Source: Hippopus hippopus | Lineage: Eukaryota; Mollusca; Bivalvia; Cardiida; Cardiidae | Direction of reading: 5' to 3' | Length of the DNA: 64,000 bases | NCBI GenBank assembly: GCA_946811185.2 | Contig: OX328097.1 | Coordinates: 60,789,063-60,853,062 of the forward strand | Shown here: in pieces, positions 29,455 to 40,959 of the stretch | How the letters are laid out: each line of letters starts with the position of its first letter | Position numbering within the stretch: position 1 is the stretch's first letter | Notes under the pieces: generated by a model | What the model was told of the DNA's origin: nothing | What the model saw: only the letters and a program-made list of their open reading frames with translations | The model's database searches: none | Position numbers and translations under genes: made by a program

Positions 29455-29890
29455 TTTTCAGCTTTACTGTTTTCGAAGAAAACATGAATTATTATCATAG
29501 CCCTGGAATAGTCCTCTGGATCATTGTTTGTGTTGGTGTGCAAAAACTTTGACATTTTATAATATTGGTGTTATTACTAAAGATACTTCAAACTTGAACA
29601 AGTTGTTAACTGTCTAAAGGGGAACTCATACACCAGGAATAGGCAACTATTAAATTATTTCTTACACAGTTATGCCCATTTTCGACTTAGTATTTTCAAA
29701 AACTTTGACAATTTATAATATGATCTTATTACTGAGGATATTTTACTGCAAAGTCTGATAAGTTATAAACTATCAAAAGGGGAACCCACACAACAAGGGC
29801 AGATAACCATCAAGGTATTTTTGATACAGTTATGCCACTGTTTTGATATAGAATTTTCACCTAAAATCAAGCAACTGTAGCAGAGTGTGG
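29455..29890 (+). repeat. F6 dispersed repeat with an internal partial duplication
   Basis: GAAGAAAACATGAATTATT, GTGTTATTACTAAAGATAC, GGGGAACTCATACACC, then a second round of ACTTTGACAATTTATAATAT and GGGGAACCCACACAAC. Confidence 0.65.
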
Positions 29891-30116
29891 GCACCCACAT
29901 GCTGTGCTCTTGTACAGTATTGCAACCAATACATCACAGAATAATTTTAGACCTTGGCTTCTGAAGACCCTGATCAATTATAAAAACACTGACATGGCAA
30001 AATGCTGGGATGGTGACAGCAATGTCCATAAAGTAAGGGTCTGTATTTACCAGACATTTTTAGTTTCATTCCTGGTGTGAATCTAAATTTAGAAGGTACC
30101 ACAATCTCTAATTGGC

Positions 30117-30344
30117 TTAACCCTTTACCAGACAACAAAATTTTAGCCTTGTCCAAATTGAAAGCATTTGCAGATGACAATTTCAATGAGGCTCAAATGG
30201 TACTATTTTTCTTTGATAGGGTATAAAACATTGTGGGAAAAAGAGAAAAGGCTGGTTACCAGCTTTTTCGCCTTTTTCTTCAATGTTTGTAAAAGGCTTC
30301 TTTCCTAGGGTTGTAAAAAGTTGGCATTGTGTGGTAAAGGGTTA
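30117..30344 (-). mobile_element. F1 copy
   Basis: TTAACCCTTTACCAGACAAC to TGTGTGGTAAAGGGTTA; hairpin with several changes. Confidence 0.85.
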
Positions 30345-30364
30345 TCCAAATCTCTGATGATTTC

Positions 30365-30475
30365 AAACCATGTGGGTTAGCCAATCAGAGGTTTAATTAT
30401 TTTCAAGTTTTGAAAATGCTGGAGAAAAAGACTAAGAATATTCTTAAGAGTGGTTGGTGCATACAAACCCATGTT
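30365..30475. mobile_element. F5 half element
   Basis: TTAGCCAATCAGAGG followed by AGACTAAGAATATTCTTAAG and GTGGTTGGTGCATAC: the right half of an F5 copy. Confidence 0.6.
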
Positions 30476-31317
30476 ACAATATTTCTTATAGCCTGGGTTT
30501 CAACCTAATAACTTTCCTCCTATATATTCAGACGCTATTTTGTCAAAAATAACGATCATATTATTACGGAACAGATTAACAGATTTTTACCTTATATCTA
30601 TATAGACTGTGAAAAGGAGACCACGAGTAGGAAATTATTGAAATATGAACCCAAGCTATACCGCTTAGCATTTTGGGCTAAAACATTTTTTATATAGAAA
30701 TTATAAAGAAGGTTGGTGCAATTGTGCAATACTCTCTCCAATGGCCGGTGACTTTCTATTTTTCATACACTATTTAATTCTTTGTATGATTCTTTGCATC
30801 ATTTCTTAATGACCTTTCAGATTTAATCAGTCATTGCTGTGCATGTATTTGATTTCCTTCCAAAATTTGCAGATTGATTAACAGACAAATCTGGAAAATT
30901 TTTATTTTCTTCTAAGTCTTAAACAGCGTTATGTAACAAAACTGCGATCTATTTGTTGATATGCTTAAAGACGTATGTTAGATTATTATTATACATTGAA
31001 CAGAATATTTTTAGAAATTTAGTGCAAACAAAATAAAGATATCTACATTCGAGAAAGAATAATTTATTTACTAACCTTACCTGAAAAAATATACATAGCC
31101 TTTGTGAGCTATGTTATGCCTTTATGAGATGCATGGCCTAGGTTGAAAAAAAAACAGAGAATCTTTAAAAGGATACAAAAGTGTTTATTTAGTCAGATAT
31201 TTTGTTGTTTGTGTGGACGCTTGTTGATTTCTATTAGAATAAAGCCTATATTTACATCATAAATATATCAGTTTGCTTTCTGTTTTGTTGAAAATTACAT
31301 GTTCATGAACGTTGTTA
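30476..31317. other. Intergenic stretch, nothing recognised
   Basis: AT-rich sequence between an F5 half element and the F3/F1 nest. No gene or repeat ends were seen. Confidence 0.45.
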
Positions 31318-31765
31318 TTGAGCCATGCTCAGGCAAAAGGGGTTTAACGACCCTGAGAAAGAAGCCTTTTGAAAACATTGTGGGAAAAGGAGAAAATGCT
31401 GTTAACCAGCATTTTCTCCTTTTCCCACAATGTTTTCTACCCTTCCTAAAACAAATTTCAGTTTTTGAGCCACATATATATTGTCATCTGCAAATGCTTT
31501 TAATTTGGACAAGTCTACAATTTCGTCATTTGGTAAAGAGTTAATGCATCTCTGTGATTGATCATACCAAACAAGTAATCACATAATAAAGGATGAAATT
31601 TTATCTAACAACAGGCTCAGTTCTGAAGAAGAATGGTCCTTGGACATGCAGAGAACTTAGAAGCAAAACGTTTAGGCCTAGGTCAGCCTACGTGGATTGT
31701 GCAGGTTTACCTGGGCCGATACTTTTTACAGATACATTAAAACCCCTTTTCACAGAGTATGGTGC
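31318..31765 (+). mobile_element. F3 element split by an F1 copy
   Basis: GAGCCATGCTCAGGCAAAAG up to a TTAA at 31344, then F1 sequence to 31544, then F3 resumes with TGCATCTCTGTGATTGATC and runs to TTTTCACAGAGTATGG. This shows that the F3 copy was there before the F1 copy. Confidence 0.8.
31344..31544 (+). mobile_element. F1 copy nested in F3, starting at an internal TTAA
   Basis: Begins TTAACGACCCTGAGAAAG, which is internal in other F1 copies, and ends TTTGGTAAAGAGTTAA. It is flanked by the two halves of one F3 copy. Confidence 0.85.
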
Positions 31766-31866
31766 AATTATATTTGCCTGGTTGACAAAAGTCCTTAGTG
31801 AACATGATTCAGTAATTAACACTACCAACAGTCATGTGGTTCTACAGCCATGATAAGTATGCTTCT

Positions 31867-32096
31867 TTAACTTCCTACCCCACAATCCTGAGTTTCAACA
31901 ACCCAGAGAAAGAAGCCTTTTGAAAACATTGTTGCAAAACCAGAAAATTCTGGTTAAGAAGCATTTACTCCTTTCTCCACAAAGCTTTCTAAATTTATGG
32001 AGTTGAATCTTATTATTCAAGCCAAATTTGATTTGCTATCTGCAAATGCTCTCTGATTGGACATGTGTGAAATTTTATTGTTTTGTGAAGAGTGAA
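31867..32096 (+). mobile_element. F1 copy
   Basis: TTAACTTCCTACCCCACAATC to TTTTGTGAAGAGTGAA; hairpin degraded. Confidence 0.75.
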
Positions 32097-32355
32097 TCCT
32101 TGACTACATACCAAAATTTTAGACAACTCCAAGCATTTGTAGAGGACAAACTTAGTGTGGCTGAAATTATGAGATTTATCTGTGAAAGCAGGGATTGTAA
32201 ATTACATTACATGTTATATACAATCTCTGGTGAAAGGGTATAAAACATTGTTAGAATAGGAGAAAATGCTAGTTACCAGTATTTTCTCCTTTTCCCACAC
32301 TTTTAAAAAGCTTTCTTTCACATGGTCATTAAAATTCAGGATTTGTGTTGTAAAG
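32097..32355 (-). mobile_element. F1 copy with a small insertion
   Basis: CATACCAAAATTTTAGAC, hairpin GAATAGGAGAAAATGCTAG, end GTGTTGTAAAGAGG. Extra sequence lies before the hairpin. Confidence 0.65.
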
Positions 32356-32421
32356 AGGAAAATTTTTATTTGTTGTCCACAACAACTTTCAGTTTGGCTG
32401 TCCTGAAATTTTGTCATCTCC

Positions 32422-32645
32422 TTAACTCCTTACAACACAGTCCCAAGCTTTAATGACCCTGAAAAAGAAGGCTTTTTAAAACATTGTGGGAAAAGGAGAA
32501 AATTTTGGTAACCAACATTTTCTCCTTTTTCCACAATGTTTTCTACCCTATTAAAGACAGAAATCATCATTTTAGCTATATTTAATTTTTCGTTTACAAA
32601 TGCTTTCAATTTGGTCCAGTCAAAAATTTTGTCATTAGGTCAAGC
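32422..32645 (+). mobile_element. F1 copy
   Basis: TTAACTCCTTACAACACAG to GTCATTAGGTCAAGC; hairpin good. The right half of another F1 copy (32356-32421) precedes it. Confidence 0.8.
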
Positions 32646-32759
32646 CTCCAGTATTGTGCTGGGTTTTGAAATCTTGAATGCCCTGCTAAATTCATGCCTT
32701 GGTGCTGGCTGTATCATAGTGTCCTTTGGCAAAGCACTTCAGAGTCTCATGTACTAATG

Positions 32760-33512
32760 AAAGTCTGAAAATACTTGAATAGACGAGAGCTGTCTGTACT
32801 GTTACTGTAATGTTTTCCCTACAATAGTGAAAATTATGATAGTGTTATTTCCTTTTTTACCAGACAGAATGATGATAAGATGCAAACTGGATCTGTCTTA
32901 CATTTCACTAAACGCTGATTTTTGTTGAAGCCCTGCAAACCAGAAATCGATAAATAATGAGGAAACATTATGTTGAAAAGCATTTTATGTATGAATACGG
33001 AATAACAAAACAGAAAGTTCTTGCTAAATTCATTACGCGAAAAGATGGTATTTGCCTGTAACAAGGGAAATAACTCAAGTTTGATTATACCATACAGAGA
33101 AAGGAGTTACCTTACATGATTTTTGGTACTCGGTCAAAGTCAATAGCTGGAACTGGGAAACAGTATCGTTTATAAACACAGTCTACTCGGCTAAACATAC
33201 TCTTCTTTCATGTATGTGTGAGCTCTGTGTGATCGATAATGCTTCAGAAATTGTAATGAATTCTGTTTGTACTGTTTTCATGTAGGAAAGTAGTTTATTA
33301 TCTATATCTAGATCTACAATTTATATCACGGAATATTGGTGTGATTCCTTATGTATGCTTCCTCGGTTTCGGAAGCAGACGAAATTTTCAATATCGTTTA
33401 TTAGGGTTCATGTGAGTTATCAGTCACGGAAGCCGATTGTAGGAAGATAAGTGCGAGATAACAGAATTTATACTCTGCGGGAAAAGGATACTTGTCTTGA
33501 GATAAAAACACC
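32760..33512 (+). promoter_or_regulatory. Upstream region of the 33513 gene
   Basis: Free of the named repeats, unlike its surroundings, so it probably holds the promoter and 5' UTR. No TATA box or clear initiator was recognised, and upstream non-coding exons cannot be excluded. Confidence 0.3.
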
Positions 33513-33732
33513 ATGGCGTTCAATGTACAAGAATTTGCAAAATGTCATAAAATGCATCCTGAGACTGAGTCTTATTTAAAAAAGAAGGAGGAACGTTGTT
33601 CAAAGCCCTATCATTTACTGGATATTGACGTCGCGCGCTTGGAAGCCCTCGAGGATTCTAAGACGTTTGGGGGAACGGTAGAATTTGAAGGAATAGAAAA
33701 AGAATTCACAGTACCATCAATTTATATTAAAG
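33513..33732 (+). CDS. First coding exon of an unidentified gene (possible alpha/beta-hydrolase N-terminus)
   Basis: ATG in a strong initiation context (ACCATGG) opens 73 codons plus one base, then a GTATAT donor. The product starts MAFNVQEFAKCHKMHP and ends EFTVPSIYIK. It is hydrophilic, rich in Lys and Glu, and has no signal peptide or membrane segment. The pattern of a Pro-containing N-terminal helix, a Leu-Asp-x-x-x-Ala-Arg stretch and a following beta-like segment resembles the N-terminal cap of HSL/GDXG-type alpha/beta hydrolases, but the catalytic exons would be needed to confirm this and none was found downstream. Codon use and lack of repeats distinguish it from its surroundings. Coding status is fairly likely; function is a weak guess. 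Confidence 0.6.
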
Positions 33733-33757
33733 GTATATAGATTTATTTAACTAAAAG

Positions 33758-33830
33758 TGTTTCTCTCTGTCTGTCTGTCTCTCTGTCTGTCTGTCTCTCT
33801 GACGCTCCCTCTGACTCTCTCTCTCGTATA
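33758..33830 (+). repeat. CTGT/CTCT microsatellite
   Basis: Runs of CTGTCTGTCTCTCTG directly after the first exon of the 33513 gene, inside its first intron. Confidence 0.9.
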
Positions 33831-34100
33831 CATATTTTTGCACTGGTCTTTTCTTTGCTTCAATTCATGAAGTTCGGCCCTTTCACGACACCAGGGTATG
33901 CATAAATCCGTATTAGTCGGGCGTTTCTCTCTCGGGATAGATCTACCTGTCGAGATACGTAGATCTGCCATGCTTCCTGAATCGGTTTCTAAACGTTACT
34001 TTTGTGCCTCTCCACAATTACACACAATAATTATTGTTCATGGCACAGTTGATCATTGAAATGGGTTTAGCAAATAAATTTGAAAACGATCCTTATAGAG

Positions 34101-34373
34101 ATGAGCCATGCTCTGGCAAAAAGGGGCTTAATACATCTCTGATGCATTGTACCAATCAAGCCATCACATTATAAGGGATCCATTACAGCCACTTTTTTGT
34201 AACATCCGACTGAATCATGAGGTAGGCTGGTCCTTGGACATACAGAAAATTGATCAATAGCGAAAAGTTTCGACCCAGGTCAGCCTGCGCGGAATGTGCA
34301 GGCTGACCTGGTCGATACTTTTCGCAGATGCATTAAGCCCCCTCTTCACAGAGCATGGTTCAGATTTATAGGC
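34101..34373 (+). mobile_element. F3 element, full length
   Basis: Ends TGAGCCATGCTCTGG and CAGAGCATGGTTCA. The core palindrome GACCCAGGTCAGCCTGCGCG faces TGTGCAGGCTGACCTGG. Nearly complete, and usable as the family reference here. Confidence 0.85.
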
Positions 34374-34688
34374 TTATAAACATTATTTGCCAAGTTCCTA
34401 AGACAATTCTTGCTATCCAGGCTGGAACGGCTTCACCAAACTTCAATACATGTTACGCCTATTTTAGACTTAAACCTGAATTAGTAAATAACATTTCGCA
34501 GAACGAAAATTTCAGGCGAAAATGAAAATCGAAAAAAGCATTTACAGGAAATGGACAATTAATTACGGCAACCAATTTAACAGTCTTCATTTCCCAGAGT
34601 ATTTTTCAAAAATACCTACGGTGACTGCGGTCCTGAGTGTAGCAAAGTCGACTGCGAAGCGGAGGTAAGCTCCATGTATAAAATACAT

Positions 34689-34957
34689 ATGAGCCAGGCT
34701 CTATGAAAAGGGGATTTAAGACATGTGTTGCGGAAAAAAAATATCGACAAAGGTCAGCCTGCGCGGACTGTGCAGACTGACTTGAATAGATTTTTTTTTC
34801 TTTTGTTATTTTTCTGCATGTCAAAGGGCTGTGTTACCTTAGGAACCGGCCGGTTGTTAGCCTAACTGGATTTTATGGATCCATATTAACTATGTGTTGA
34901 CTAGCTTAGTTTAATGCAACACGGAGCTGCATAAAAAACTTCTTCTCAGGCTCATTT
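34689..34957 (-). mobile_element. F3 element
   Basis: Antisense copy from GAGCCAGGCTCTATGAAAAG through the AGCCTGCGCGGACTGTGCAG core to TTCTCAGGCTCATT. Confidence 0.8.
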
Positions 34958-35140
34958 ATAAATAAGTCTTTTCATTCCAGACGCAAAGTCCCCATTATAA
35001 ACTGGAAATAAATTTCGTAATAATGCTTTCGTTTAAAGATATTAAAGTTTGATAATAGTGAACTTTGTTTTTTGTTGTGCTCTATGGTGAGTTATCTATT
35101 GTGCTTTTGATGGTGAGTTCATCAGTTGCGTACGTGCACC

Positions 35141-35345
35141 ATAACTCTTTCAGCGCCAAATAAATAAATCCGACCTCTTTCGAGGGCTATAAATACAATA
35201 TAATACAAAGATTTTGATTGTATAGGCTTGACTAAACAAGCGGACGGTATAGATCAAAGATCAGACTGCACGTTCTGTGCAGTCTGATCTTGATCTATGC
35301 CGTCTGCAAAGTCACTGTTTTCGCCTATGGCACCGAAAGGGTTAA
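35141..35345 (+). mobile_element. F2-related element
   Basis: ATAACTCTTTCAGCGCC start and GGCACCGAAAGGGTTAA end. The core AAGATCAGACTGCACG faces TGTGCAGTCTGATC. A subfamily with different outer arms. Confidence 0.75.
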
Positions 35346-35641
35346 TACAGAAATTAATACGAATATTTCTTTTCATAAGTTACAAAACACATTGAAATGT
35401 CAGACACAAACACGTGTACATAATACTTCCGACAACGCAGAAAATGATGATTCTGCTGTTTATTTTACAATATGGTGAGTTGCTGATGTTGCGTCGATCA
35501 GTTTTCGTCCGAGCATCGAGTAAAACTTTTGAATGTTTTTGTTCACTTATCACAGAACACAATAAAATGTCAGACATTTAAACATGGACACGTATAACAC
35601 TTCTGACAACACGGGACACGACGATTCTGTGAATGGAAATA

Positions 35642-35911
35642 ACTGAGCAGCACTCTGGAAAAAGAGGGTTTACTGCGTCTCTGTGATGCACCGTACCATG
35701 CAAGCAAGTTATCACATAATTATGGATCCATAAAATCTATTTAGTCTAACAACCGACTGAAGTATGAAGTAGAAGGGTCCATGGACATGCAGAAAATTTT
35801 CCAATAGCAAAGAGTTTCAACATAGGTAAGCCTGCTTGGACTGCTCAGGCTGACATGGATCGATGCTTTTTTGCAGATGCATTAAACCTCCTTTTCACAG
35901 AACACAACTCA
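35642..35911 (+). mobile_element. F3 element
   Basis: From CTGAGCAGCACTCTGG through ATGGATCCATAAAATC and GCTTGGACTGCTCAGGCTG to ACAGAACACAACTCAT. Confidence 0.8.
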
Positions 35912-36049
35912 TATGTATAAATTAGAATGCGTAGGGAAGTTATGTTTATGAGTAATTAAAAGACGAACAATTAAAAGCTTGATTTATGCGACCATCATGC
36001 AAATTAGTTTTAACTATAGGGTGCAGAGTATAACTACAATTTTTAAGAT

Positions 36050-36308
36050 GAGCCATGGTCTGGCAAAAGGGGGCTTAATGCGTCTCCGTGATGTATTGTA
36101 CAAGTTATTCAACATTTATTCATGGATCCATTATATCCATTTCTCTAAAAAATGACAGAATCATGAGGTAGAATGTCATTGGACATGCAGAAAATTGACC
36201 AATAGCAAAAAAGGTTGGACCCTACTCAACCTGCGCGGACTGCCAGGCTGATTTGGGTCGATATATTTTGCACATGCATTAAGCCTCCTTTACACAGAGC
36301 ATGGCTCA
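36050..36308 (+). mobile_element. F3 element
   Basis: From GAGCCATGGTCTGGC to CAGAGCATGGCTCA, with a slightly shortened core (CCTGCGCGGACTGCCAGG). Confidence 0.8.
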
Positions 36309-36778
36309 CATGATTTTTTCCGGACAGACTGTGTAGTATAAGATCTTCAACGACATAGAACAGATTTTCTTGCGTCTAGATTGTCCGATATTTTGAGATA
36401 TTTCGACCAGAATAATTCTTATAATAGAAAAATCTTTTAATACAGTACATCTCAGAGACGACTTCCTTATCGCCTTGTGCCATGCTACTTTTGAAAACAT
36501 TGAGACAGACGGAAAAATTGCTCTCAAAAAGCAATGTCTCCTTTTACCGCAATACGAGCGTATTTTCACATGTACATGTTTTAAGAACTAAATTATGTTG
36601 TATTATCTTTATTTTCAAAGCTTTCTGTGGTATTTTGTTTCAAGGGGTAATTGTTCACGCTGGATGAAATATCTATTTCGTTGATTTTTCACCCGTATTT
36701 GCATAATTTATCCAACTGAGGCTAAATGTGCTTCTTTACTGTGATACCGAAAACGAATAACTTTAAAAACATAGATAT

Positions 36779-37042
36779 GAGTCATGCCCTGTGAAACAGG
36801 GGTTTAATACATTTGCAAAACGTATCGACCCAGGTCAGCCTGCGCAGTCCGACCTGGGCTGACCTGTATCGAAACTTTTTGCTTTTATCAAATTTTCTAC
36901 ATGTCCAAGGACCATTCTACTTCAGGATTCAGCCAACTGTTAGACCCAATGGATTTTGATGGGTTCATCAGTATGTGATGACTTGCTTGATAGAATGCAT
37001 CACGGATATGCATTAAGCTCCCTTTTACCAGAGCATGGCTCA
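36779..37042 (-). mobile_element. F3 element
   Basis: Antisense copy from GAGTCATGCCCTGTG to CAGAGCATGGCTCA. The core GTCAGCCTGCGCAGTCC is shortened. Confidence 0.8.
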
Positions 37043-37973
37043 TATATAAATACAAATTAAGATGGACATAAAATAGGTATGAAATTGGAGTCTGGTTGTC
37101 AATTTCACGTGGTTCGATGATTTTTCAGTAACCCCTTCGTAATTTTTAAATGTAACCAACACTGCCAAGGCAGGGAGTCAAAGACTTTGTCCCAAGTGTT
37201 CCAACATACAGTTGGGGCCTTGTCCCTATCGATTTTTTTTGAGAACTAGTCTTGAGTATATTTGTCTCATTTCTTTTAAAAATGTTACCCTTTTCTGCAA
37301 GTTAATGGCACGTAATTGTTCCCTCTATGAAAAGTTTTTGGCAGACGGGCTGTCAATCTAAAATTACGAGTGTCTTCCGGATATGTTACTTGTAAACCGA
37401 GGTCCCCATTCGTCACAACTCGGCCGATTCCGTACCTACATCTAACCTCGTCCGTATAACAGTCGTTTCCATTTGAACTGCCAATCACGTGATCTTATGC
37501 ATGGCGGCGCCACTGTTAGTCGTTTAGAAGTTATTCACATCTATCTATCTGTCGGTGAAAACTTCAATCGGAATTGATAAACCACGTTAAAAAAAGAATG
37601 TACGAACTGTTTGTCAACTGAAATATAGTTAGAAAGATTTCGAAAAAAAACTGAGACTCAAGTTTTTTTTTTTTTAGAGGAGACTTACAAATTTCAGAAC
37701 GGTAAACCGGCGTATTTCCGGCGATGAAATGTACCGTTTAGGTGCATATCAATCCACCAGATACAGCGAGGGATTTGATTGCTCCCATCACCCGAGGTAT
37801 GCCAAATGCCGAGGCCCGTGTGACGGTGCTATACACCGAATACTTTAAAAGAACCAAGAGTAATTTCAGATGGGTTTCGTCCTGTATCTTGCACTGTTCA
37901 TCGTAATATAACTACCAGGCTTCTGGGGCTGTCGCCCACATCGGCAACTAGTTGCGACGATAGATAAAGGCAA

Positions 37974-38006
<33 letters not shown>

Positions 38007-38290
38007 GTCAGTCAGTTTTGGCAGAACACTGATTATTTATGTCACCCTAAATTTATTTTTTGCCTTCTTTTATTCATTTGAAGAGGGTGAAGTGAAAAAA
38101 GCAATCGAAAACTCTGGACGAAGCACATGTCTCTTTGGCGACAAAGAGTGAACGACGATTTCTGTGTAAATAGTCCAGCTTGAGTAAAGCGATATTGCAT
38201 GATTGAGGAAAAAGAAAATGAACTTAAGGGTTTGCAGTGCATTTCCATGCCATTCGTGGTAGGTTTGTAACATACACTCCACGTTCACTT
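37043..38290. other. Relatively GC-rich intronic or intergenic stretch
   Basis: Contains a CpG-richer patch (about 37340-37520 and 37690-37950) and the (AATC)n tract. No convincing exon was found on either strand. Confidence 0.4.
37978..38016 (+). repeat. (AATC)n microsatellite
   Basis: Pure AATC repeats followed by AGTC repeats, possibly a SINE tail whose body is lost. Confidence 0.8.
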
Positions 38291-38399
38291 ACAGGTACTT
38301 TAACCCATTTTCCTTCTAAAATAAATTTGCAGTTAACAGCTTTGAAAACCCACTCTGCAAAATAGGGGTAACCATCGTGAACCGAGAGTCAATACATGT

Positions 38400-38485
38400 A
38401 AACATGTAAAATCATTGAGGCAAAAGGAGAAATTGCTCGTTCCGAGCAATTTCTCCTTTTGCCTTAATGTTTTTTTACAAGAAGC
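38400..38485 (+). repeat. Isolated F1-like hairpin with a changed loop
   Basis: CATTGAGGCAAAAGGAGAAA and TTTCTCCTTTTGCCTTAATG form a near-perfect stem around TTGCTCGTTCCGAGCAA. The stem differs from F1 on both arms in a compensated way. Confidence 0.7.
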
Positions 38486-38739
38486 CTGTCTCAAGACGAA
38501 AAAAGTCGTCTTAACGGAAAAGAGTGAATCGAAACAGAAACTGAAAAAAAAACGGGAATATTTGGAAATTTCTCCTACAAGATCGTGTGACGGGGTATGT
38601 TTATGGGAGAAAGGTGAAGTTCAGGAATGTTGTTACCATTTTACCGCGCAATTTTGTAGTCAGCTGCCTGTGGTATTGAATTGATGCAATCCATCAATAT
38701 CAACCCCTCGGTGCACGCTTATTTAGTCTGTTTTCTTTT

Positions 38740-38804
38740 TTCTTGTTTCTCTGTCTGTCCGTCTGTCTACCTCTAAACCTTAATTCCTTAATTGAATTAT
38801 TGTC

Positions 38805-38836
<32 letters not shown>

Positions 38837-38900
38837 AGTCTCTCTGTCTGTTTCTGCCTCTCTCTCTCAGTCTGTCTGTCTGTCTGTCTCTCTCTCTTTG

Positions 38901-38964
<64 letters not shown>
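38740..38964 (+). repeat. CT/CTGT microsatellite
   Basis: Long (CT)n with CTGTCTGT interruptions. It keeps three frames open, producing Ser/Leu-rich spurious ORFs. Confidence 0.95.
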
Positions 38965-38966
<2 letters not shown>

Positions 38967-39098
38967 AGAGATATCCTATGTATCGTGTGTTATCACATTC
39001 CAGCTCTCTATAGATCGTGTGGTACTAAACCAAATAGAACTTTCAAGTCAATGAGCAAAGTTCACGAACATTGAATGTGGTCAGACACAAAAGTGTCA

Positions 39099-39288
39099 GT
39101 ATTCACCAACCATTCTTCAAGCATAATTATTCTCAGTTTTATTGTTCTTAATTTCTTAATTTGAAGGTAGCACAACTTCTAATTGGCTAAACCACTCGGT
39201 TTAGCCAATCAGAAGTTGTGTTACTTTCAAATTAAGCAAATCTTGGAGAATAAGACTATAACCGTTCTTAAGAATGGTTGGTGAATAC
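39099..39288. mobile_element. F5 palindromic element, complete
   Basis: Palindromic along its whole length: GTATTCACCAACCATTCTT faces AAGAATGGTTGGTGAATAC. The centre is ATTGGCTAAACCACTCGG with TTTAGCCAATCAGAAG. Confidence 0.85.
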
Positions 39289-39561
39289 GGATCCAGTTTG
39301 AACATTATTGCCTGTAACTTTTCGTCTTTCATATTTGCTTGCATGGCATACTTATCCTGGAGTCCATCACATCTCGCCATTTCTCTCGAGTTCGAATCCC
39401 GTTTTTGCCGAATTGCTTGACGGGTCAAACCGAAGAGCCTTACCTCAGGTTGTGTGTAACCTTTGCTATCATATCCCTTCTCTTTAACTCTTTCCTTGCC
39501 ATCTAAATACATCAAACTTTTTTTTTTAGATTTGAGGGTATGAATCTACTGCAATTTTAGC

Positions 39562-39778
39562 CTCTTACCATACAATTCCGAGTTGACCTTTAGGAGGAAA
39601 GCATATGAAAACATTGTTGGAAAAGAAGAAAATGCTGGTAACCAGCATTTTCTCCTTTTCCAACAGTGTTTTCGACTCTCACAAGACAAAACCCTTCATT
39701 TCAGTCACATTTATTTATCGTCTGCAAATTCTTTAAATTTGATACGGTCTTAAATTTTGTCGTTTTGTAAAGGATTAA
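39562..39778 (+). mobile_element. F1 copy
   Basis: CTCTTACCATACAATTCC to TTTTGTAAAGGATTAA; hairpin TTGTTGGAAAAGAAG. Confidence 0.8.
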
Positions 39779-40061
39779 GATAATTTCGGCTATAGTTTGG
39801 AATTATAGGTAGGGGATCAGACTGCACGTTCTGTGTCGTCCGCAAAAGAAGGTATTTATAAAGTCTTTTGCATTATACAGGTTAAAGGGTGTCTTGCTAT
39901 TTCTTGCTGTTTGACCCTGATCATTTCCACATACTTTTAAGAACTCCTGCTGCGTTGTATCAAAGTTACTAACAAAGATCCGTGATGTCGACATACTATA
40001 AGATTAGCGATATTACATTGACTATGGTCGAAAAGAGATTTGTCGACTATAATTGCCTCGC

Positions 40062-40266
40062 TTAACTCAGTTTACCAATCGACAAAATTTAAGACTGGTC
40101 CAAATTGAAAGCATTTGCAGACGACAAATTAATAGTGGCTGAAATAACGAGATTTGTAATGATAAAATGATAGAAAACGTTGTGGGAAAAGACGAAAGTG
40201 CTGGTTGCCAGCATTTTTCCCAGAATGCTTTCAATAGCCTAATTTCTAAGGGTCTTTAAAACTCGG
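40062..40266 (-). mobile_element. F1 copy
   Basis: TTAACTCAGTTTACCAATCG, hairpin shortened, ending at an antisense SINE. Confidence 0.7.
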
Positions 40267-40440
40267 TTGATTGATTGGTGCTTAACGCCGCTTTCAACAT
40301 TATTTTAGTCATATCACGGCGATTGCTCACATATACATGTATGTCCTGGGTTTCAATAGTGCTTGGCAGGGACTTCGAAGCGTCTTGCCCAAGGACACAC
40401 ATACGAAAAACCCAATACGTTCAGTTGGGCCCGGTATTGA
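40263..40440 (-). mobile_element. SINE fragment
   Basis: The reverse complement shows CCTTGGGCAAGACGC, GTGATATGACTAAAATAATG and GGCGTTAAGCACCAATCAATC. The head is absent. It lies next to an F1 copy. Confidence 0.7.
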
Positions 40441-40723
40441 ATACATGTTATAAACATTTTACCAAACAAGCTCGTGTTTTACGAGACTTGTCTAGAATTA
40501 CTAGTATGTCTTTCGGGAAATATGTCGTTTTAGATGCTGATTTGTTAAAACAACTTTTATTGCCACTTGCGGATAGGGTAGATGACAATCAGGCTTCTCA
40601 GAACGTGCAGTCTGATCTTTGATCTGCACTGTTCGATATTTTTAGGGTATTTTAGCCATACTAGCCTAGAAATTACAATACCGGACTAAAGTTGTCCACA
40701 TCATGTGTTTGGCATTGTAAGGT

Positions 40724-40950
40724 TTAATCCGTATCAAACAATCTCGAGTTTTAACGGCCCTAAAGAAGAGGGCTTTTGAAAACATTGTGTGAAAAGGAGA
40801 AAATGCTGGTAAGCAGCATTTTCTCCTTTTCCCACAATGCTTTCTATCTTATCAAAGACAGAAATCATCATTTGAGATACATTTGATTTGTCGTCTGCAA
40901 TTGCTTTCAATTCGGTTGAGTCCAAATTCCTGTCTTTTTGTAAAGAGTAA
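40724..40950 (+). mobile_element. F1 copy
   Basis: TTAATCCGTATCAAACAATC to TTTTTGTAAAGAGTAA; hairpin good. Confidence 0.8.
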
Positions 40951-40959
40951 CCCGTATCA

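Noticed and set aside
37285..37488. Minus-strand open frame in a GC-richer patch, considered as a gene start
   Set aside because: 67 codons with no recognised motif and no flanking exon; composition alone is not enough.
38743..39054. Ser/Leu-rich open frames
   Set aside because: Produced by the CT/CTGT microsatellite.
40275..40622. 115-codon open frame
   Set aside because: Starts within an antisense SINE and ends in an F2-like core.
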